Source: Bacillus sp. sid0103 (GTDB lineage Bacteria; Bacillota; Bacilli; Bacillales_B; DSM-18226). From it: 64,000 nucleotides of DNA. The position numbers were made by a program, and so were the translations under genes. The notes beneath the pieces were generated by a model that did not search any database, was not told the DNA's origin, and saw only the letters and a program-made list of their open reading frames with translations. Shown here piece after piece: positions 52,946 to 60,769 of the stretch (the stretch's first letter is position 1; every line of letters begins with the position of its first letter). The DNA lies in contig NZ_JAHUWN010000031.1 in NCBI RefSeq assembly GCF_019219025.1, positions 1 through 64,000 of the forward strand, in the 5' to 3' direction.

Positions 52946-53785
52946 TTATGCTTTAGAAATATCAATAAATCCTTCTCCGAACACATCACGAACATCGTGT
53001 ATAGCGATGAAAGCATTCGGATCAGTAGATTGAACAATTCGTTTCAATTTTATTACTTCTTGCTTACTAATAACAATATAAAGAATTTCCTTTGGGGTTT
53101 TTGTGTAATAACCATGACCCGAGTATACAGTTACCCCTCTGTCCATTGATGTAGTCACCTGTTTGGCAATGTCATTCGGTTTATCAGAAATAATCGTTAT
53201 AGCCTTCTTCGGATTCAAGCCTTCGATTACAAATTCCATCACTTTCGTGCCTACATATAGCATAATAATTGTCAGCATCAGCTTTTCTGCACCAATGATA
53301 AAATAAGATGAAAAAGCAACGATTAAATCAAAAAACAATAGACCATAGCTAATACTCCATCCTAAAAACTTATGTGTAATCCTTGCTAAGATGGTAGTAC
53401 CTGCTGTTGTTCCTCCAACCCGAATAATTAAGCCAATCCCAGCCCCTATAGTGATTCCTCCAAAAATAGCATTCACCATCAATTCATCAGAAGCAATATT
53501 CCAGCCTTCTGTCAGATGAAGAAAAAGCGAATTAAAAACCACTGCAATAATCGTATAAATCGTTGTTACCTTACTCAAAAATTTATAACCAAAAATTAAC
53601 AAAAATGCATTCAGAATTAAGTTGACTAAACCTGGTGACCACTCAAATAAATAGTAGGTAATAATTGTGATACCCGTTACCCCGCCTTCCCCAAGCTCGT
53701 TCGGAATAACAAATAAATTAACACCTAACGCAAAAAGAAAGGCACCAATAATGATAAAAATGATGTCTATGGTTGTTTTTTTCAT
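52946..53785 (-). CDS. YitT-family membrane protein (DUF161/DUF2179)
   Basis: 279 residues. About five N-terminal helices with the YitT signature (NLFVIPNELGEGGVTGITIITYYLF, GLIIRVGGTTAGTTILARI) are followed by a cytoplasmic DUF2179 domain (AITIISDKPNDIAKQV to HDVRDVFGEGF). Bacilli carry several paralogues of unknown function, some needed for growth in combination. It is monocistronic with its own terminator. Confidence 0.9.
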   Translation of the reverse strand: MKKTTIDIIFIIIGAFLFALGVNLFVIPNELGEGGVTGITIITYYLFEWSPGLVNLILNAFLLIFGYKFLSKVTTIYTIIAVVFNSLFLHLTEGWNIASDELMVNAIFGGITIGAGIGLIIRVGGTTAGTTILARITHKFLGWSISYGLLFFDLIVAFSSYFIIGAEKLMLTIIMLYVGTKVMEFVIEGLNPKKAITIISDKPNDIAKQVTTSMDRGVTVYSGHGYYTKTPKEILYIVISKQEVIKLKRIVQSTDPNAFIAIHDVRDVFGEGFIDISKA

Positions 53786-54047
53786 ACTCTACCTCACTGC
53801 TATTATAAATAGTTACTCAGGCACAAACTCTCATCATTATATCGTGGAACAATTAAATCGTACAGTAGTCTGTTATTTATTAGAAGTATAATTCAGGGGT
53901 GTAGTCTACTAACGTCCCGTTCGTATAAGACCAAAAAAATGGGATTTTACAAAAAACTCTATGATGTTTTAAACGACTTTATTGTAAATCCAATAAATAG
54001 CTTTATTGTTATACACAGCCTGTCGGGGTTTAAAAAATAATATAGAT

Positions 54048-54091
54048 AAAGGAGCTTCCCATTAGCCAAATGGCGTTTAGGAAGCTCCTTT
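54048..54091. terminator. Isolated terminator-like hairpin
   Basis: AAAGGAGCTTCC-N20-GGAAGCTCCTTT, a perfect 12-bp stem followed by TGTTTTATTT on the plus strand. No gene reads into it from the left, so it may be a remnant of a lost gene. Confidence 0.55.
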
Positions 54092-54396
54092 GTTTTATTT
54101 AAGTGAGACAGTACTTGTTTTGCGTATTTCATTATTGTCCATGGACATTAATGTTGGTAACTGAAGAATCCTTTTATATCAAGGTTTTTCTCAATTTGAC
54201 ACTAATATTTAAATTACATTAAAATTGGTAACCGGATTTTTTACATTTTATAACACTGATATTAATGTTAGTAAAATAATGTAAGGCGGTAAATTTAACT
54301 ATTCCTTTAAAATTCTACAAAGATGTTCATCAGCACGGAAATGAGTCCTAAATTAGGACCAAAGGGAATTGCCAAAGCCCATTAAAAAAAAGCAGA

Positions 54397-54435
54397 GGGT
54401 GCCCCAAAAGTATAACTTTAGGGGCACCCCTTTTT
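54397..54435. terminator. Bidirectional terminator after the subtilase gene
   Basis: GGGTGCCCC-N15-GGGGCACCC, 9-bp GC-rich stem with TTTTT on the plus side and a T-rich stretch on the minus side. It would end the minus-strand protease transcript. Confidence 0.75.
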
Positions 54436-54454
54436 GTATGTGTATTATTCTGTC

Positions 54455-54555
54455 AAACTTGTCTGTTGATTGGAACGAAAGGGCATCGCTCCTGCGGGGT
54501 CTCTCCTGCCCCGTACTTCCGCAGGAGTCTTCCCGTCTTCCGTTCAATCAAGCTT
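54455..54555. repeat. Dispersed element (CTCCTGCGGG family), complete copy
   Basis: Outer inverted repeats GTTGATTGGAACG and CGTTCAATCAA bracket an inner pair (CTCCTGCGGGG and CCGCAGGAG). It is the best-preserved of the three copies in the window, and MITE-like in form. Confidence 0.65.
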
Positions 54556-54560
54556 TCTCA

Positions 54561-57500
54561 TTAATTAACGATAACTTTTCTTGATTTTGAAGTATTTCCT
54601 GGTTTATCTTTTGCGTACACATATAATGTTGTGCCACGTTTTTGTTTTTTGATAGTGATGGAGTATTCTCCTTTGTTATTGGCCGTTGTAGAACCAATCA
54701 CTTTCTTTCCATCTTTTACATAGACCTTAGCTCCAGCTTCTGTTTTACCCGTTATTTTTGTCGATGACGATTTTACATTATTAACGGTTGGGACAGTTGG
54801 TGGAGTTTTGTCCTTTACTGTTACATTTACAGCTTTACTGGCGTTACCAGCTTTATCTGTCGCGGTAACCGCTAAAATGGTTCCTGCTTTTTGAGCTTTT
54901 ATCGGGATTGAGAAGTTGCCATTTTTATCGGCTGTTCCGCTTCCTAATATGGTTTTTCCAGCTTTAACGATAACCTTGGAGCCTGCTTCTGCTTTACCAG
55001 TGATTTTTTTATCATTATCTCCTACTACATTAACGGTTAGGACAGTTGGTGGAGTTTTGTCCTTTACCGTTACATTTACAGCTTTGCTGGCGTTACCAGC
55101 TTTATCCGTCGCAGTAACCGTTAAAATGGTTCCTGCTTTTTGAGCTTTTATCGGGATTGAGAAGTTGCCATTTTTATCGGCTGTTCCGCTTCCTAATGTA
55201 GTTTTTCCAGCTTTAACGATAACCTTGGAGTCTGCTTCTGCTTTACCAGTGATTTTTTTATCATTATCTCCTACTTCTTTGACGGTCGGAGCATTTGGTG
55301 GCGTTTTATCTATAACGATAATCCTTAATTCAGGGCTTTCTTTTCCATTCGCATCTTTTGCTTTCGCATATAGTATGGTTCCTGCTGCAATTTTATTTTT
55401 TAGTGGAATCGAAAATGTACCTGTTTCGGCTTTTGCTGTTAAAGTTAAATCTTTTTTGTCCGTAAAAATGACTTCTGTTCCCTTTTCCGATTTTCCTGTA
55501 ATTACTGTGCTTTCGGAAGTTACTGGGGTCACTTCAGGCTTCACTGGGTCTGGTGTTGGCGCGTCTGGCTTCTCACCTTTATAGATCGTGATCGTTTTCT
55601 CCGTGGTATGACCTACTAGATCTACCACTTCAAATACTAGGTCATTTTTGCCTTTTGATAATTCTGGTGTGAATTTGTAGTCGTAGGTAAAGTTTCTCAT
55701 CGCATATGGTTCTTCAAATTTCTGATTATATTCTAGACTTCCATTAACTTTTAGATCAATTTCATCAAAATTATCGCCTAATGAAACGGTAAGCTCTGGA
55801 GCTTTACCATCCTCGGCAACATAGTTATTATCTGGAAGACCTTTCACATCAAGTGTTGGTGCAGTCGTATCGATCATAACCTGACGTCTGAATTGGATCT
55901 TGTTTCCTACTTCATCTGCGCCTTCAATGTAAATGTCATGGACACCATCTTCAGTGAATTGCAATTGTGTCGCAAATTCCCAACGCTTTGTAGTACTGTT
56001 ATACTTTAAGTTCACATCAATTGGAGAACCAGTAATTTTATCGCCTGTTACTTTTAAATAATCCACATTTTTATTATTATCTGTTACATATCCAGTTAAA
56101 GGAATTTCACGTGTATCATATACTCCAAGCGCTCTTGGTGAAGCAACGATAATAGACGGAATCGTGTTATCTGAAGATAATTTAATACCGCTTGTATTCC
56201 AAGCTGCATCATATGCTGTTACATCAATAGTACTACCATCGGGTAAGGTTCCAATGTTTACTTCACCACTTGCGGATTTTTTGCCAATTAAATTTATTCT
56301 TGCATAAGTTCTATAACTGTCACCATTTCTAACAGTGAATTCAACCGCTAGCAATCCACTGCCAGTTTCTTTATCTTGTACATCGTACGTAGCAATACCT
56401 GTTTTCTTGTCGTATGATGCGCTCGTAACAGTAGGCGCAACTGTATCAACCTGAAAAGGTACATTTACTACTTGTTGATCCTTACCTGGCAGGTCAACCT
56501 GAGTTTTGATTTGGTAATAGTACAAGCCATCTGCTACAACCTCGTTATTCACCTTTCCATCCCACAGTGTGTAGTAAGGGTTAACCGTATGTGGATCCTT
56601 TTGAGCATAATAGTTTTTCCGTTGATTTTTGTCTTTATTTAGCTTACGTATTGTTTTTCCGTTCGCATCGGTAATACTATACTCCACCGTTTTGCTATTT
56701 CTCAGGAAGGATAGGACTGGTGCGATTGCTTTACGCCCAAGAGACATTTCATTACCATTTGGGTTAATGGCAATTAATCTCTTCTCCCAGCCAAATGTCC
56801 ATGGGTTCTGTCCTAAAGCATAGCCATTTTCATTAACCATATATGAATCAGCAAAATAAGATCCTGCATCATATAACATGTTATCAAGAATTGGTGGTTT
56901 ATTCCAATCCCCTTTGAAGCCAACATATGGAACAGAAATATTTGGTGCCGGGTTGTTTTGATCATCACTTGTAAGAGTGATGAAGCCTTCTACGAAATAC
57001 CCATTTGGCATCAACGATTCTAAATCTGCTTTGGCATCAGATAAATCGACTTGGAACGTAATATCTTTTGAACCTCCAGCAGAAATAGTCACTCCATCTG
57101 GAGCGTCAACTTCTACTTTTGCTTTAGAAATCTCTTGATCATTCAATGTTAATTGTGATCCCGATACAGCATCTGTAAGTACAGAAGCATTAACTTTGTA
57201 GTTAACATCTTTATCACTAAAATTCGTTGCTGTAACTGTCATTGTGAATTTATCTTGACTGATTTCTTTCAGCTCAACTTTTCCTTCATTTGTTCCTTTA
57301 TTCACAACATATACAGGAGTTGTAACTGCTGAATGTAATTGCATCAATCCTGAACCTTGTTGTCTAGGTGAATATGGAATATTGCCATTAGAGGCATTTG
57401 GAATAATTTTTGCCGTATTCATCAGCATGGTTTTAGCTCTTTTCACCATATCCATTCCCTTTAAATCTGGGAATAACTCATGTACTCTTTGTAGAACTAA

Positions 57501-59345
57501 TGCTGATCCACCAGATACGTGAGGAGCTGCCATGGATGTACCACTCATTACTCCATACTGTCCATCATTCAATGTAGAGTAAATTTGGCCCCCAGGAGCT
57601 GTAATTTCTGGTTTCAGATTTAACTCAGGAGTCACTCCCCATGAACTAAAGGTAGACATTTTTCCAGCTGCACTATTGACCACTGTCACTTTATCGGCAC
57701 CAAATGTTACTTTGGCAGTTCCGCCTGCGGCTTTAATTTTAGCTTCAAGCGTATTTCCATCGCTTTGGCTAAGTGAAACGAATGGGATTTTCGGGCTGCC
57801 ATATGCGTCTAATGCCATGCCTACATAATCACCATGACTTGGAAGCCCCCTAACGATTACCCCAGCTGCTCCCTTCATTTCAGCGGCCAATTTGATTTCC
57901 ACATAGTTTGGATTAGCTGCTGTTCTTACGACAAACACAACTTTTCCGTTTACATCTTTGCCTGTATATTGTCCTGGATTACCGTCACCTACATATACGA
58001 CATCCATTTCCTTTGTTGTTCCAAACACATCTTTCGGCTTCGGAGATTCTTGTGTCTTATAGGCAATTGGCAATGTTTCGGAACCAACTTTTATGGCCAT
58101 TTGATCCAAAATAATTTTGTCATTTTCAATGGACGCCACTGAAATGGAATTGGTAGCAACACCAGGATCTCCAACCAGACCTATATCAGGATTTGAAGCA
58201 AATGGATGCGATAAAGATGGATTCGGTGAACCATTTCCAACATGAGCACTGTTACCAGCGGATATTGACATTAAAACCCCGTTGTTAACGGCACGGTCAA
58301 TTGCTTGTTGCTCTAGATTAGTAGATTCTACAAATCCTGCGATAGAACCAAGACTCATGTTCAGCACGTCGGCACCTAGAGTAATTCCGTCGTCAATTGC
58401 TTTAATATAAATATCACTAAAGGTTGTTTTCATGCCAGGGTCATTTCCAAACACCTTTAAAGCGAGTAATTGCGCTTCGGGAGCAACTCCCTTAATACCA
58501 TTCTTAGACTCATCACCATTTGCACCAACAGTTCCAGCTACGTGCATTCCATGCATCGATGCATTTGGGCCAAGGTCACGAATTTCTTGATTGTTGTCCA
58601 TGTAGTTATAACCGTAAGGAACCTTTGCTGTATAATATTTTCCAGGTAGATTACCAGACTTGATTAAACTATCGACCTTTGCGGAAGTTAATTTTGGTTG
58701 TGTATCGGCACTTAACTTCATATCAGGGTGATTGAAGTCAATACCTGTATCAATAATCCCAACGACCATACCTTTTCCGTTATATCCTGCATTCCAGGTT
58801 TGAATCGCTTCGACCAAGTTTTTACTTGAAATCATCTGAGGTTGTTCTTGTGGACGTTCATACTCATTTACGAGACTTACAGATTCTACGTTTGGTAGGT
58901 TTTCAAGTTCATCAATTTTTCCATATTCCACTTCACCACTGACACCGTTTACAACTGTAGTAAAGCTATTCTCAACATTAAAATCTATTTTGTCGCTTTC
59001 TACATCTGATAGGAAATCAGATTGCTCACCTTTTACTTCAGCTTGTAAACTAGCCTTCGTTCTTTCAGGTAAATCCTTATATCTTATCCCTTTTTCCGTA
59101 GGGAATGTGATGGCCGGATCTCCTTCCAATTCTACAATGACACGGACTTTATCCGTGTCTTTAAATTGTTCTGATGGTTCCACTCTTAATTTGTCGAACT
59201 GGCCAAGCTGGTTAAGCTTGACCAATGGATCGGTTGCACTTGATTCTGCCTTTGCAAACCCTGTTCCAGACGCCATGTTGGAAACGGTTACAATAGACAA
59301 TAGACCCAGCGCTACTTTTTTCTTAAAACTCTTAAACTTTTTCAC
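54561..59345 (-). CDS. Secreted multidomain subtilase (Vpr-like S8 peptidase)
   Basis: 1594 residues. A signal peptide (KKKVALGLLSIVTVSNMASG...AKA) is followed by an I9 propeptide (65-165) and a subtilisin domain whose triad is Asp199 (GIIDTG), His265 (SMHGMHVAGT) and Ser604 (SGTSMAAPH), with Asn365 as oxyanion residue. A PA domain (about 440-540) is inserted between His and Ser, as in Vpr/C5a-peptidase types. Fn3-like and bacterial Ig-like regions follow, ending in three or four 83-residue modules (KTPPTVP..KITGKAEAGSKV). There is no LPXTG or SLH motif, so it is probably released or held loosely in the wall. GTG start after GGGGGGAAG. Confidence 0.93.
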   Translation of the reverse strand: MKKFKSFKKKVALGLLSIVTVSNMASGTGFAKAESSATDPLVKLNQLGQFDKLRVEPSEQFKDTDKVRVIVELEGDPAITFPTEKGIRYKDLPERTKASLQAEVKGEQSDFLSDVESDKIDFNVENSFTTVVNGVSGEVEYGKIDELENLPNVESVSLVNEYERPQEQPQMISSKNLVEAIQTWNAGYNGKGMVVGIIDTGIDFNHPDMKLSADTQPKLTSAKVDSLIKSGNLPGKYYTAKVPYGYNYMDNNQEIRDLGPNASMHGMHVAGTVGANGDESKNGIKGVAPEAQLLALKVFGNDPGMKTTFSDIYIKAIDDGITLGADVLNMSLGSIAGFVESTNLEQQAIDRAVNNGVLMSISAGNSAHVGNGSPNPSLSHPFASNPDIGLVGDPGVATNSISVASIENDKIILDQMAIKVGSETLPIAYKTQESPKPKDVFGTTKEMDVVYVGDGNPGQYTGKDVNGKVVFVVRTAANPNYVEIKLAAEMKGAAGVIVRGLPSHGDYVGMALDAYGSPKIPFVSLSQSDGNTLEAKIKAAGGTAKVTFGADKVTVVNSAAGKMSTFSSWGVTPELNLKPEITAPGGQIYSTLNDGQYGVMSGTSMAAPHVSGGSALVLQRVHELFPDLKGMDMVKRAKTMLMNTAKIIPNASNGNIPYSPRQQGSGLMQLHSAVTTPVYVVNKGTNEGKVELKEISQDKFTMTVTATNFSDKDVNYKVNASVLTDAVSGSQLTLNDQEISKAKVEVDAPDGVTISAGGSKDITFQVDLSDAKADLESLMPNGYFVEGFITLTSDDQNNPAPNISVPYVGFKGDWNKPPILDNMLYDAGSYFADSYMVNENGYALGQNPWTFGWEKRLIAINPNGNEMSLGRKAIAPVLSFLRNSKTVEYSITDANGKTIRKLNKDKNQRKNYYAQKDPHTVNPYYTLWDGKVNNEVVADGLYYYQIKTQVDLPGKDQQVVNVPFQVDTVAPTVTSASYDKKTGIATYDVQDKETGSGLLAVEFTVRNGDSYRTYARINLIGKKSASGEVNIGTLPDGSTIDVTAYDAAWNTSGIKLSSDNTIPSIIVASPRALGVYDTREIPLTGYVTDNNKNVDYLKVTGDKITGSPIDVNLKYNSTTKRWEFATQLQFTEDGVHDIYIEGADEVGNKIQFRRQVMIDTTAPTLDVKGLPDNNYVAEDGKAPELTVSLGDNFDEIDLKVNGSLEYNQKFEEPYAMRNFTYDYKFTPELSKGKNDLVFEVVDLVGHTTEKTITIYKGEKPDAPTPDPVKPEVTPVTSESTVITGKSEKGTEVIFTDKKDLTLTAKAETGTFSIPLKNKIAAGTILYAKAKDANGKESPELRIIVIDKTPPNAPTVKEVGDNDKKITGKAEADSKVIVKAGKTTLGSGTADKNGNFSIPIKAQKAGTILTVTATDKAGNASKAVNVTVKDKTPPTVLTVNVVGDNDKKITGKAEAGSKVIVKAGKTILGSGTADKNGNFSIPIKAQKAGTILAVTATDKAGNASKAVNVTVKDKTPPTVPTVNNVKSSSTKITGKTEAGAKVYVKDGKKVIGSTTANNKGEYSITIKKQKRGTTLYVYAKDKPGNTSKSRKVIVN
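54781..55527 (-). repeat. 249-bp tandem repeats within the subtilase gene
   Basis: TTAACGGTT / TTGACGGT landmarks recur at 54781, 55030 and 55279, an exact 249-bp (83-codon) period. The two central units are almost identical at DNA level, showing recent duplication or recombination. They encode Ig-like adhesive modules. Confidence 0.85.
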
Positions 59346-59411
59346 TTGCTTCCCCCCGTTTTGTTATATAAAATACCTAATTGTTCCTCCTTTTTAGTGA
59401 ATATACCTAAG

Positions 59412-59812
59412 CTGCTTCAGTTCGAGTTCTTGACTGCTGCATCTTATATTAAAAACTTTAAGGTTTTACTAGTTTATTGTAAAATCAAGAAATATTATGG
59501 TAACCATAACAATATTTTATAGATATTCGGCACTATACTAATCTGCAAAATCCAAAAAATCTGCTTCTGGCAAAAGATAATAAATGCAAATGAATTGATG
59601 GTTAAACGGGTGAAAAAGGAAAAATATGAAGTTAATGAAGTTGAGCTATGGAGAGATTTTGAAATAGTTTAAAGATAATATTTATTATCTGAATATTAAA
59701 AAACAATACTTTACAAGGGTTCTCCCCCCGTGATACAGTTTGTACATCTTGGGGAAATATAACTACATAGGGTGGTTGCTCAAGGTGCAGTCAAGAACTC
59801 GAACTGAAGCAG
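59412..59812. mobile_element. 401-bp element with perfect 26-bp terminal inverted repeats
   Basis: CTGCTTCAGTTCGAGTTC... (59412-59437) is repeated exactly in inverse orientation at 59787-59812. The interior is AT-rich and carries a short frame ending ELWRDFEIV and a stop, perhaps the tail of a lost gene. Size and ends fit a MITE or a decayed IS. I cannot identify a target-site duplication. Confidence 0.65.
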
Positions 59813-59889
59813 TTTTATAAACACTTGCAATGAATCTCTAAATCTTGGACATACTGATACTATTACTCTAAAAAAAGAGGCATGATTAG

Positions 59890-60093
59890 TATGGGAAATT
59901 CAAAACTTTAGGAAAGGAACAGTTGATTACTAGTGTCTCTAAAAGTCTATCAAAATTAGAAAACGGGGGTCTTATGGAAATTAATGAAGCAATTTCTTTG
60001 GCTTTTTCAGCAGGCTCAATAATCTCACCTATTCATTCGGTACTTTCCACTAAAGTAATAGCAAAAGAGCAAAAAGATATACAATTCTATTAA
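59890..60093 (+). pseudogene. Unassigned 60-codon coding remnant
   Basis: After an in-frame TAG the plus strand reads YGKFKTLGKEQLITSV and continues to QKDIQFY and TAA. AGGAAAGGAAC precedes a TTG at 59923, so a 56-residue product is conceivable. I do not recognise it. In this degraded region it is more likely a fragment. Confidence 0.3.
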
Positions 60094-60114
60094 ATTCGAT
60101 GTTACCTATTCATT

Positions 60115-60480
60115 TCATATACAGCTAGAAACTACATGTCTCTGATACAGAAACGGTAATTGGTCACCAAGTTCTTTAATCCGTCCAATTTTATATCTAT
60201 CCTCATTTGTTTTATCTGGCCCTTTTCTAGAAAAGACAAATCCACATGAACAAGTGAATGTTCCAACAGGCAGACCTGTTTTATAATCCCTAGTAATGAC
60301 ACATGAAGTTAGAACATTTTTGGAAATGTTTTGCAGCCTTATTTAGGCAAATCCAAGGTACGTCCCCAAAGGATTTATACGATGACTTATCGATTTGACT
60401 GACCATTGATGAGATAGTTTCTTGCAAAAATACCAACAACAAAATGTGTCTTAAGGGATGGCAACTTACCCTATTTTCTC
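60115..60480 (-). pseudogene. TnsD-type Tn7-like transposition protein, frameshifted fragment
   Basis: One minus-strand frame reads RVSCHPLRHILLLVFL...YKSFGDVPWICLNKAAKHFQK. After a shift within an A5 run near 60325 the homology continues as TSCVITRDYKTGLPVGTFTCSCGFVFSRKGPDKTNEDRYKIGRIKELG. The order HPLRH...FG..PW.CLN.AA.H...C...DYKTG.P.GTF.C.CGF..SR.GPD....DR..IGRIK is the TnsD/TniQ pattern, including the zinc-binding Cys/His pairs. TnsD recognises the glmS end in Tn7. N- and C-terminal parts are missing. Confidence 0.8.
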
Positions 60481-60536
60481 CCCATTCCTCTCCCACTCCT
60501 TACTATTCCTTGATATAACGGTCTTTCTCCGTTTTC

Positions 60537-60586
60537 AATCAAACGTTTGATTAGTATTTGTCCTAAACTAATCAATCGATTGATTA
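60537..60586. promoter_or_regulatory. Pair of perfect palindromes with shared half-sites
   Basis: AATCAAACGTTTGATT (60537-60552) and TAATCAATCGATTGATTA (60569-60586) are perfect 16- and 18-bp palindromes, centres 33 bp apart, sharing the half-site AATCAA. They look like operators for a dimeric repressor, but no regulator or intact gene is adjacent. Confidence 0.5.
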
Positions 60587-60589
60587 ATA

Positions 60590-60634
60590 AAAAAAGAACC
60601 AAGTGAAGGACCGTTAGGGCCTAACACTCGATTC
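60590..60634 (-). terminator. Probable glmS terminator
   Basis: AGAATCGAGTG and CACTTGGTTCT arms (9 of 11 pairs) with an inner TTAGGCCCTAA palindrome, followed by TTTTTTT on the minus strand. It is 136 bp past the glmS stop, beyond the transposon-end-like repeats. Confidence 0.65.
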
Positions 60635-60681
60635 TTTATAAGCCGAGATACATATTGTTCTTCCCGTCTATTTCCCGCTAA

Positions 60682-60726
60682 CGTCACACTTTTTTGTCCA
60701 TCGTCAGACTTTTTTGTGTGTCGTCA
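60682..60726 (-). mobile_element. Tn7-type transposon end (TnsB-site-like repeats)
   Basis: On the minus strand, starting 43 bp after the glmS stop codon: TGACGACACACAAAAAAGTC, TGACGATGGACAAAAAAGTG and TGACG, an exact 20-bp period. GACAAAAAAGTCTGACG resembles the TnsB-binding repeats of Tn7 ends (GACAATAAAGTCTTAAACT). The place just past glmS is where TnsD directs insertion. The opposite end was not found in the window. Confidence 0.6.
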
Positions 60727-60769
60727 AGGTTAATTGAAGGGAGACACTTTATTTTTCAACCCATTACGC

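Larger units (their letters stand above)
53786..54560. other. 775-bp non-coding stretch
   Basis: I see no convincing gene here. It holds two terminator-type hairpins (54048-54091 and 54397-54435), AT-rich DNA, and a dispersed element at 54455-54555. Confidence 0.6.
59346..60769. other. 1.4-kb degraded mobile-DNA region between subtilase and glmS
   Basis: No intact gene. From left to right it holds a 401-bp element with 26-bp terminal inverted repeats, a 60-codon unassigned fragment, a frameshifted TnsD fragment, two perfect palindromes, a terminator and a 20-bp direct repeat resembling a Tn7-type end. Confidence 0.7.

Noticed and set aside
54369..54584. Short plus-strand frame beside the subtilase gene
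   Set aside because: It crosses a terminator hairpin and a dispersed repeat, and no start signal is visible.
60290..60496. A stand-alone 68-residue gene downstream of glmS
   Set aside because: Its residues match the middle of TnsD and the homology continues in another frame, so it is part of a broken transposon gene; no start signal is present.
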